From: an uncultured Oscillospiraceae bacterium
Lineage (GTDB): Bacteria; Bacillota; Clostridia; Oscillospirales; Oscillospiraceae
Assembly: GCA_934565795.1 (NCBI GenBank)
Contig: CAKTIM010000044.1
Location: 1-5,190 of the forward strand
Direction: 5' to 3'
DNA length: 5,190 nucleotides
In this document: in pieces, positions 1-5,190 of the stretch
Numbering within the stretch: the first letter of the stretch is position 1
Layout: each line of letters opens with the position of its first letter
The notes under the pieces: model-generated
The model's input: the letters and a program-made list of their open reading frames with translations, nothing else
Database searches by the model: none
What the model was told of the DNA's origin: nothing
Made by a program: the position numbers and the translations under genes

Positions 1-51
1 TTTCAGATATCGCTGCTCTTCTTCGCTCAGATATATTTCCTTGTTCTTCAT
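1..51 (-). CDS. N-terminus of a truncated gene, possibly an IS630-type transposase
   Basis: Reading leftward from an ATG at 51-49, the first 17 residues are MKNKEIYLSEEEQRYLK; the rest lies outside the window. The start is well supported: an AAAAGGAG Shine-Dalgarno (complement of 61-68) sits 9 nt upstream, and a promoter candidate lies just beyond it. The pattern of a short basic start, a beta-like stretch, then LSEEEQRYLK resembles the opening of IS630-family transposases, which start with a strand followed by 'LT/SxEEExxL' leading into a helix-turn-helix. That is recalled similarity over only 17 residues, so the function is a guess. Other DNA-binding or small regulatory proteins can begin in the same way. 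That a gene starts here is fairly safe; what it encodes is not. Confidence 0.5.
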   Translation of the reverse strand, partial: MKNKEIYLSEEEQRYLK

Positions 52-81
52 TGTGGTGCACTCCTTTTTTCTTGGCTGCTT

Positions 82-112
82 ATTATATACCACATGAAGA
101 GACGGTTGTAAA
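82..112 (-). promoter_or_regulatory. candidate sigma-A promoter for the left-edge gene
   Basis: On the minus strand there is TTTACA (complement of 107-112) and a consensus TATAAT (complement of 82-87), separated by 19 bp. A frame shift of two bases to TATATA gives a 17-bp spacer. It lies about 30-60 nt upstream of the ATG at 51 and upstream of its SD, so its placement fits. The 19-bp spacing of the perfect hexamer is longer than ideal, so the exact -10 is uncertain. Confidence 0.5.
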
Positions 113-132
113 GTATTAATAGATATGGGCTA

Positions 133-303
133 GTAGGGGCGGATATCAGCCGCCCGCAAGGTAATGAAACTGAGCTGTACAGACAAACCGCTCAATCCCG
201 ATACATGGCGGGGCGACAAATTGCCGCCCCCTACGAACTCAGAAACGTTTGGCTGTTTTCGTTCAATTAACAACTCAATTCCGCGACGTTGCGGGCGGCT
301 GGT
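133..303. repeat. copy 1 of the ~185-bp GTAGGGGCGG inverted-repeat element, right end truncated
   Basis: This stretch aligns without gaps to 4839-5009 at about 84% identity counted by eye. The left end (GTAGGGGCGGATATCAGCCG…) matches the intact copy. The right end stops after CGGGCGGCTGGT at 303; the last 12-13 bases that would complete the terminal inverted repeat are missing and replaced by unrelated sequence. Internally it carries TGAGC…GCTCA arms around a CTGTACAG palindrome, and a strong hairpin GGGGCGACAAATTGCCGCCC at about 209-229. It contains no ORF of its own; frames reading through it look like shadows. It is best seen as a non-coding, mobile-like or RNA-folding intergenic repeat. 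Function unknown. Confidence 0.8.
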
Positions 304-323
304 GGTCGGTGAATCATATTAGG

Positions 324-384
324 GCAAAGCAAGGCGAATTCGTACAGTCTAGAACGGACATTGTACGAATTCGCCTTGCTTTGC
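324..384. repeat. 61-bp near-perfect palindrome with 23-bp arms
   Basis: The left arm 324-346 and the right arm 362-384 are exact reverse complements over 23 bp (inner part GCGAATTCGTACA / TGTACGAATTCGC), separated by a 15-nt loop at 347-361 that can add a GTC/GAC pairing. Pairing stops sharply outside 324 and 384. No T-run follows on either strand, so it is not a standard intrinsic terminator, although as the first strong hairpin downstream of the GH25 gene (about 140 nt past its stop) it could still protect or end that transcript. It may be a mini-transposon, or a paired end left at the junction where the adjacent 185-bp element is truncated. Confidence 0.85.
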
Positions 385-411
385 TACAAGTGGTATTCTG
401 CGTACCGCGAA

Positions 412-517
412 ACCCCTCAGTCAGGCCTACGGCCTGCCAGCTCCGCTTTGCATTAAGCAGCTGTACGCCGCCCAGCGGTCGGCTACACCTGCTAAACCTT
501 TCAGGGGAGCCAGGGGT
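412..517. repeat. palindromic intergenic repeat with ACCCCT/AGGGGT ends
   Basis: The ends are ACCCCT (412-417) and AGGGGT (512-517), with AGCTCC and GGGGAGCC pairing further in. Near the left end is a perfect hairpin CAGGCC-TAC-GGCCTG (422-436) followed by CCAGCT. The same design, CAGCCC-TAC-GGGCTG then CCAGCT, recurs at 5084-5104, so this is a family and not chance. From memory, repeats of the form CCCCTCAGTC…GCCAGCTCCC…GGGGAGCC are widespread between genes in Oscillospiraceae. It ends three bases before the TAA of the GH25 gene, so it may form the 3' end of that mRNA. No T-run is seen. Confidence 0.65.
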
Positions 518-520
518 GCG

Positions 521-1558
521 TTACTCCACCGTGGGGGTGGCTCTTAAGTCGGGGATATATAGGTTGATATCCACGTCGCCTTCGATGCCGGGGACGCGGC
601 CTTCGCTGGTGTATTGCCACATTTCTACCCGGAAGGGGAAGGTCATGCGATCCTGGTACAGGGCAAGCCAGAAGGGGTAGTCCTCCAGCTCGTTCAGGTA
701 CAGCATCCGGGAGGCCTGCGTCCAGTTGAAATAGATCATGGGGTCAAAGCCCCGGCCGCTCATTTCGTCACAGAAGTAACGCAACATGTCGGTGAGCATC
801 CGGCGGGTGACGCCCTGGGTGCGGCCCTCGGTGGGGTTGGCCACCTCCCAGTCCAGCACGATGGGGTAGTCCAGCTTGTAGTTGCCCAGGATGTCCAGCA
901 TGAATTCGATCTCCTCATGCACCTCGTCCAGGGTGGTGGCCTGGGAGAAGAAGTACACGCCGATGGGGATGCCTGCGGCGGCGGTGCCCTGGAGGTTCTG
1001 CTGGATGTATTCATCCTCCACCAAAGTGCCCTTCTTGCCCCAGCCCCGGTAGCCCAGGCGGAGCATGGCAAAATCCACGCCGGAGGCCTTGACGGCGTTC
1101 CAGTCGATGTCGTGCTGGAAGGCGGACACGTCGATGCCCACGTAGCTCTCCTGCTTCAGGCAGTAGAGGTAATTTTGCTTATTGTACTGGAAATCGTATT
1201 GGTCAAAGGGATTGGACTCCGGGGGGATGGTTGGTTCAGTGGTCGGCTCGGTGCCGGTTTCCTCCAGGATGGGGTTGTCCTTCAGCTCCTGCTCCTCCTC
1301 CAGGTGCAGATTGTGCAGCAGGGCGTCCGGGTCGCCGGACTCGGAGGCGGGCTGCTTGAACAGGCTGGGCATCAGCAGCGAGGCGGCGATCACCCCCAGC
1401 AGCACCACGGCGCACACCGCCGCGATGATCCCCAGCACGGCCACGGTGCCGCTGCCGCGGGCGGTACGGGCGTCCTCGTCCTCGTCGATATAGGCATAGT
1501 CGTCGGCTTCGCCGTCCAATTCCTCATTTTCGTAATCGTCGGGATCGGGATGCTTCAT
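521..1558 (-). CDS. membrane-anchored GH25 lysozyme (N-acetylmuramidase)
   Basis: 345 aa. Predicted to hydrolyse the beta-1,4 bond between MurNAc and GlcNAc in peptidoglycan at the outer face of the membrane. Residues 1-30 are strikingly acidic (15 Asp/Glu), followed by R31/R34 and a hydrophobic helix at about 38-64, giving a type II anchor with a cytoplasmic N-terminus. Residues 65-135 are a linker rich in Glu, Pro and Thr. The GH25 domain runs from about 138 to 335: GIDVS with D143, GVYFFSQA at 200-207, VLDWE with D236 and the likely general acid E238, WQYTSEG at 314-320, and GDVDIN with D330. These match the catalytic DxE and the opening Asp known for the family. The start at 1558 was chosen over an upstream in-frame ATG (1789) because AAGGAGGG (complement of 1565-1572) lies at good spacing, and the extra 77 residues would translate a repeat and the promoter. 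It is monocistronic and divergent from the zinc-ribbon gene. The likely role is wall remodelling, not phage lysis, since no holin or phage genes are near. The domain call is firm; the physiological role is inferred. Confidence 0.95.
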   Translation of the reverse strand: MKHPDPDDYENEELDGEADDYAYIDEDEDARTARGSGTVAVLGIIAAVCAVVLLGVIAASLLMPSLFKQPASESGDPDALLHNLHLEEEQELKDNPILEETGTEPTTEPTIPPESNPFDQYDFQYNKQNYLYCLKQESYVGIDVSAFQHDIDWNAVKASGVDFAMLRLGYRGWGKKGTLVEDEYIQQNLQGTAAAGIPIGVYFFSQATTLDEVHEEIEFMLDILGNYKLDYPIVLDWEVANPTEGRTQGVTRRMLTDMLRYFCDEMSGRGFDPMIYFNWTQASRMLYLNELEDYPFWLALYQDRMTFPFRVEMWQYTSEGRVPGIEGDVDINLYIPDLRATPTVE

Positions 1559-1595
1559 GGCATTCCCTCCTTTTTTGAGCATTTCTCTGCGACCC

Positions 1596-1624
1596 AATAT
1601 ACCATAGAATGATCTCCGGCACAA
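1596..1624 (-). promoter_or_regulatory. candidate promoter of the GH25 lysozyme gene
   Basis: On the minus strand, TTGTGC (complement of 1619-1624) and TATATT (complement of 1596-1601) are exactly 17 bp apart. Transcription would start near 1589, giving a leader of about 30 nt that contains the AAGGAGGG ribosome site. The -10 is good and the -35 matches three strong positions (TTG). The foldback repeat at 1641-1805 begins only 17 bp upstream of the -35. Confidence 0.6.
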
Positions 1625-1640
1625 GAGGAAAAAAACATAA

Positions 1641-1805
1641 GGGCAGCACCGCACAATCTGGCAGGAAGCCTCAGCCAGGATTTTTTTGCCTCGATTCAAA
1701 GTTTGGAAAACGATGGAATACTGTATGTATTTCTCATTTTTCAAGCTGAAGAAGTGGGGCAAAAAGACGGCTGCGGCTCGCAGACACAATTGCGCGGCGC
1801 TACCC
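1641..1805. repeat. 165-bp foldback element between the divergent promoters
   Basis: Imperfect terminal inverted repeats: GGGCAGCACCGCACAAT at 1641-1657 and the complement of 1789-1805, GGGTAGCGCCGCGCAAT, match at 14 of 17 positions. TAA occurs directly outside both ends (1638-1640 and 1806-1808), as a 3-bp target duplication would. The interior also folds back, for example CAGCCAGGATTTTTTTGCC against the region 1758-1777. It holds no credible gene. Its core (TTGCC…TTTGGAAAACGATGGAATACTGTATGTA) resembles the core of the element at 2450-2670, so the two appear to be distant relatives with different ends. Confidence 0.6.
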
Positions 1806-1847
1806 TAAGAAAATCTTAAACATTCCGTAAATTATGGCCGTCATCGG

Positions 1848-1875
1848 TTGCATTCCCATTATTTTGCAATATAAT
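1848..1875 (+). promoter_or_regulatory. promoter of the zinc-ribbon membrane protein gene
   Basis: TTGCAT at 1848-1853 and a consensus TATAAT at 1870-1875 with a 16-bp spacer. The stretch just upstream (about 1806-1836) is AT-rich and could act as an UP element. The predicted start of transcription is near 1882, leaving a leader of about 98 nt before the ATG at 1980. Confidence 0.7.
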
Positions 1876-1883
1876 AATTCCAT

Positions 1884-1951
1884 GGCAATACCGCACGAGC
1901 ATGTCCGCCCGGCCTGCGCCGGGGCAGCCTGACACGCAGCGCGGTGTTGCC
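1884..1951 (+). promoter_or_regulatory. structured 5' leader, candidate cis-regulatory RNA
   Basis: GGCAATACCGC (1884-1894) pairs with GCGGTGTTGCC (1941-1951) over 11 bp with a single U·G wobble, closing a 46-nt interior. Inside it, CCCGGC-CTGC-GCCGGG (1908-1923) forms a six-pair hairpin. The closing stem begins within a few bases of the predicted transcript start and ends 15 nt before the AAGGTGA ribosome site. I do not recognise a known riboswitch or T-box here: no T-box motif, no T-run after the stem. It may be a stabilising 5' stem, a protein-binding leader, or simply GC-rich sequence that folds. Confidence 0.4.
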
Positions 1952-1979
1952 CTGAACTTCTCTTTTAAGGTGATTTTAT

Positions 1980-2393
1980 ATGAAGGATTTCGGCAGCTGG
2001 CTGCGCGCGCTGGGTGGGAAGCTCCAGGCGGGGCTGTACCGTTTTATGTCCGGGCGCTACGGCACAGATCGGCTGAATGTGGTAATACTGTGCGTGGGCG
2101 TGGCGGCGAGCCTGCTTTCCGCGTTTTTGCAGCACACCTGGGCCGGGCAGGTGGCCTGGGTGCTGAGCTACGCGCTGATGATCTGGGCGATCTTCCGCAG
2201 CCTGTCCCGCAACATCAGCAAGCGCTACCAGGAAAACCGCCGTTTTCTGCTGATGATCGATCGGGTCAAGGATCGGAAGAACCGCTACTTCCTCTGCCCC
2301 CGCTGCCGCCAGACCGTCCGCGTCCCCCGGGGCAAGGGCAAAATCCTGATTACATGCCCCAAATGCAAGGAAAAATTCCAGAGAAAGACATAA
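1980..2393 (+). CDS. small membrane protein with two TM helices and a C-terminal zinc ribbon
   Basis: 137 aa, function unknown. After a short amphipathic start, FMSGRYGTDRLN (22-33) leads into two hydrophobic helices at about 32-50 and 54-73, joined by a very short loop. A basic segment (about 77-104, rich in Arg/Lys) follows, then a zinc ribbon with C106-x2-C109 and C126-x2-C129 in the form CPRC…RVPRGKGKI…CPKC. That is a treble-clef/ribbon-type metal site. Both termini should face the cytoplasm, so the ribbon could bind nucleic acid or a protein partner at the membrane. Proteins of this shape occur as hypotheticals in clostridia (recalled). The start at 1980 is set by AAGGTGA (1967-1973), 6 nt upstream; a longer frame from 1901 is in a different reading frame and ignores this signal. 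It is monocistronic, divergent from the GH25 gene, and followed by a terminator 5 nt after its stop. Confidence 0.88.
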   Translation: MKDFGSWLRALGGKLQAGLYRFMSGRYGTDRLNVVILCVGVAASLLSAFLQHTWAGQVAWVLSYALMIWAIFRSLSRNISKRYQENRRFLLMIDRVKDRKNRYFLCPRCRQTVRVPRGKGKILITCPKCKEKFQRKT

Positions 2394-2398
2394 TATGA

Positions 2399-2426
2399 CC
2401 GCAGGCCGAAAGGCCTGCGGCTTTTG
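2399..2426 (+). terminator. intrinsic terminator of the zinc-ribbon gene
   Basis: CCGCAGGCC-GAAA-GGCCTGCGG is a perfect nine-pair GC-rich stem with a GNRA tetraloop (2399-2420), followed by CTTTTGTATATTT. It begins 5 nt after the TAA at 2391-2393. The U-run is short but the stem is very stable. It does not look effective for the opposing lepA transcript, as no T-run exists on that side. Confidence 0.9.
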
Positions 2427-2449
2427 TATATTTGGCAGGAGCTTTCTTA

Positions 2450-2669
2450 AGGAACCTCTGATTAAATCAGCAAGAGCTGGCAGCGAGGAATTTTGCTCCC
2501 AGACAAGGGCTGGAAAGTGGCGGAATACTTTGTGTACCCGCAAGGGGTATGCCGCATCCGTAAGCCAGCTTACGCTGGCAACGGCTGCGCAATATTTCCC
2601 ACTTTTCAGCCCGCAGTATGGGGGCAAAAGGCCCGCTGTCCAGCCGCAGATGATTTATTCAGAGGTTCC

Positions 2670-2670
<1 letters not shown>
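2450..2670. mobile_element. 221-bp foldback MITE-like element
   Basis: The ends GGAACCTCTGATTAAATC (2451-2468) and the complement of 2652-2669, GGAACCTCTGAATAAATC, match at 17 of 18 positions, with one more pair at 2450/2670. The whole element folds back: GCTGGCAGCG…TTTTGC…CCC near 2476-2500 pairs with the region 2616-2646. GGGCTGGAAAGTGG (2507-2520) pairs with CCACTTTTCAGCCC (2599-2612) as a 14-bp stem with one G·T. The centre has two more hairpins, at 2535-2549 and GCCAGC-TTAC-GCTGGC at 2564-2579. No transposase is encoded. The inner TGAATAAATC and the 18-bp length recall the ends of IS903/IS5-type insertion sequences (from memory), suggesting a non-autonomous derivative. Flanks are TTAA on the left and TCAA on the right. 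The right end touches the stop codon of lepA. Confidence 0.8.
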
Positions 2671-4478
<1,808 letters not shown>

Positions 4479-4532
4479 ATCATTTCTCCTCGGTTTGGGG
4501 GATAACTTCCCAGAAAATGCAAATCAATCGCG

Positions 4533-4634
4533 CGACCCGCAACCTGACGGTTTCGGAAGCAGTAAAAAGCCTCTGAGCCCGTAGGGGCCGGCAATTTGCC
4601 GACCCTTAACCTATCGGTTTCGATAGCAAAAAAG
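4533..4634. repeat. imperfect direct duplication upstream of lepA
   Basis: 4533-4569 (CGACCCGCAACCTGACGG…) and 4600-4634 (CGACCCTTAACCTATCGG…) share CGACCC-nn-AACCT-nnn-GGTTTCG-nn-AGC…AAAAAG, a unit of about 36 nt repeated 67 nt apart. The second copy also forms a perfect hairpin CTATCG-GTTT-CGATAG (4611-4626). This lies in the presumed 5' leader or promoter region of lepA. Whether it regulates lepA is unknown. Confidence 0.5.
4580..4605. repeat. fragment related to the hairpin core of the GTAGGGGCGG element
   Basis: CGTAGGGGCCGGCAATTTGC followed by CGACCC matches the reverse complement of the internal core of the 185-bp element (the complement of about 4916-4940, CGTAGGGGGCGGCAATTTGT then CGCCC), with two substitutions. 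It is palindromic in itself (GGCAATTTGCC). No other part of the element is recognisable beside it, so it is a solo hairpin or a remnant. Confidence 0.55.
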
Positions 4635-4675
4635 ATGAACGTATAACCTGATGTATACATTCCCTGAGCTTCCCT

Positions 4676-4733
4676 GCGGGGCGGTGCTCCGCGCAGCGAA
4701 TCTTTGATAACAATCATTGCCGGTGGCAATGAT
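4676..4733. other. two hairpins in the gene-free region right of lepA
   Basis: GCGGGGC-GGT-GCTCCGC (4676-4692) forms seven pairs including one G·T. ATCATTGCC-GGT-GGCAATGAT (4713-4733) is a perfect nine-pair hairpin. A 10-bp palindrome ATGTATACAT lies just before at 4651-4660. None is followed by a convincing T-run on either strand, so I do not call terminators. The stretch from 4479 to 4836 has no believable gene; a minus-strand frame of 84 codons there runs through these hairpins and is taken as chance. Confidence 0.5.
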
Positions 4734-4746
4734 ACAATAATTAATT

Positions 4747-4774
4747 AGCTGTCGCCGCAGCGACTGAAGAGGGC
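4747..4774. repeat. left arm of an outer inverted repeat (GACTGAAGAGGGC type)
   Basis: AGCTGTCGCCGCAGCGACTG then AAGAGGGC. It contains the hairpin GTCGC-CGCA-GCGAC (4751-4764). Its ACTGAAGAGGGC (4763-4774) is the exact reverse complement of 5072-5083, and AGCT is shared at both outer edges (4747-4750 and 5101-5104). It is therefore the inverted partner of the repeat on the other side of the 185-bp element. Confidence 0.65.
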
Positions 4775-4836
4775 ACTCAGGTGATGGTTTTGATAGAGAT
4801 TTGGTTAAAAAGGTACAGTGTTAAACATTTTGAGTG

Positions 4837-5021
4837 CGTAGGGGCGGATACCAGCCGCCCGAAAGCTAACGAACGTGAGCTGTACAGCCGAACCGCTCAG
4901 TCCCGGTACCCGACGGGGCGACAAATTGCCGCCCCCTACGAAATTAAAAACTTTTGGTAATGCCCGTTCAACCGGCAGCTCAATTCCGCGACGTTGCGGG
5001 CGGCTGGTATCCGCCCCTACG
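4837..5021. repeat. copy 2 of the 185-bp GTAGGGGCGG element, intact, perfect 25-bp terminal inverted repeats
   Basis: 4837-4861 (CGTAGGGGCGGATACCAGCC, then GCCCG) is the exact reverse complement of 4997-5021. Between them lie TGAGC…GCTCA arms (about 4874-4899) and the core hairpin GGGGCGACAAATTGCCGCCC at about 4915-4935. The body matches 133-303 at about 84% without indels. Two short overlapping frames cross it on opposite strands, but the conservation pattern shows no codon preference that I can see and the palindromic ends explain their existence. No transposase. No obvious target duplication next to the ends (AGTG on the left, GCGG on the right). Confidence 0.85.
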
Positions 5022-5071
5022 GCGGGGTGCTTCCCATTCAACGCGCCCTTTAAGAAAATCCCACTGCGGTA

Positions 5072-5128
5072 GCCCTCTTCAGTCAGCCCTACGGGCTGCC
5101 AGCTTCCCCCTCAATGCGAATCAAGGGT
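5072..5128. repeat. palindromic repeat, right arm of the outer inverted repeat
   Basis: GCCCTCTTCAGTCAGCCCTA, then CGGGCTGCCAGCTTCCCCC. It contains the perfect hairpin CAGCCC-TAC-GGGCTG (5084-5098) and pairs through its first 12 bases with 4763-4774. It has the same hairpin-plus-CCAGCT layout as 422-442, so all three belong to one family. Its far end near 5128 is not well defined. Confidence 0.6.
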
Positions 5129-5171
5129 AGAAAAGTTGAGAAAATGCGGCAGAAGCGAGGCAGGAGTAAAT

Positions 5172-5190
5172 ATGCAGGAGCAAACCTGCC
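5172..5190 (+). CDS. possible start of a gene cut by the right edge
   Basis: ATG at 5172 gives MQEQTC before the sequence ends. AGGAG at 5162-5166 lies 5 nt upstream, which is a usable ribosome site. Against it, GGCAGG (about 5159-5164) and CCTGCC (5185-5190), and GCAGG/CCTGC (5174-5178 and 5185-5189), form hairpins here, so this may be another palindromic repeat and not a gene. Six residues give no clue to function. Confidence 0.25.

Noticed and set aside
324..384. The 61-bp palindrome as an intrinsic terminator
   Set aside because: No T-run follows on either strand.
133..520. A CRISPR array in the repeat-rich stretch
   Set aside because: The repeats are long, inverted and of different families; there are no short direct repeats with regular spacers.
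249..680. A 143-codon plus-strand frame from the repeat region into the GH25 gene
   Set aside because: It translates three unrelated repeats and then antisense GH25 sequence.
614..1612. A 332-codon open frame on the plus strand opposite the GH25 gene
   Set aside because: Antisense shadow of a gene with intact catalytic motifs; the product is Val/Gly/Leu/His-rich with no domain.
1559..1789. An N-terminal extension of the GH25 gene to an ATG at 1789
   Set aside because: It would translate the promoter and most of the 1641-1805 foldback element; the ATG at 1558 has an excellent SD and a sensible anchored topology.
1882..1932. A 16-codon leader ORF (MAIPHEHVRPACAGAA) near the transcript start
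   Set aside because: No ribosome site is possible so close to the predicted 5' end, and the codons coincide with the pairing segments of the leader stem.
1901..2398. A 165-codon plus-strand frame overlapping the zinc-ribbon gene
   Set aside because: It is in another frame, lacks an SD, and its translation has no zinc ribbon or TM pattern.
4805..5072. Two short opposite-strand frames across the 185-bp element
   Set aside because: They run through palindromic repeat ends, have no SD and are explained by the GC-rich repeat.

Overview
The window looks like a GC-rich, low-repeat-tolerance-free piece of a gut Clostridia chromosome, most likely Oscillospiraceae/Ruminococcaceae. This rests on three things: a Firmicutes-type membrane-anchored GH25 muramidase, a small two-TM zinc-ribbon protein of a kind seen in clostridia, and a dense scatter of short palindromic intergenic repeats. 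Of these, the GTAGGGGCGG… and CCCTCTTCAGTC…GCCAGCT types are, from memory, common in that family. No genus can be fixed from the sequence alone.

Layout, left to right. Positions 1-51 hold the first 17 codons of a leftward gene cut by the window edge, with its own SD and a promoter candidate. Positions 52-520 have no gene and are built of repeats: a right-truncated copy of a ~185-bp inverted-repeat element, a 61-bp palindrome with perfect 23-bp arms, and a third palindromic repeat that ends three bases before the next gene's stop codon. Positions 521-1558 (minus) encode a membrane-anchored GH25 lysozyme of 345 aa. Positions 1559-1979 are a divergent intergenic region with a promoter for each flanking gene, a 165-bp foldback element between them, and a foldable 5' leader. 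Positions 1980-2393 (plus) encode a 137-aa two-TM zinc-ribbon protein, followed by a strong intrinsic terminator. Positions 2450-2670 are a 221-bp foldback MITE-like element that touches the stop codon of lepA. Positions 2670-4478 (minus) encode full-length LepA/EF4. Positions 4479-5171 are gene-free and again filled with repeats, including an intact 185-bp element with perfect 25-bp ends nested inside an outer inverted repeat. A possible gene start lies at 5172, on the right edge.

The genes do not form a pathway: a cell-wall hydrolase, an uncharacterised membrane zinc-ribbon protein and a ribosomal GTPase are three separate transcription units. The most striking property is that every intergenic gap carries foldback DNA, from at least four repeat types, often abutting a stop codon or a promoter. 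I did not find a defence system, CRISPR array, rRNA or tRNA gene. The best candidates for something undescribed are the repeat families themselves and the structured leader of the zinc-ribbon gene.
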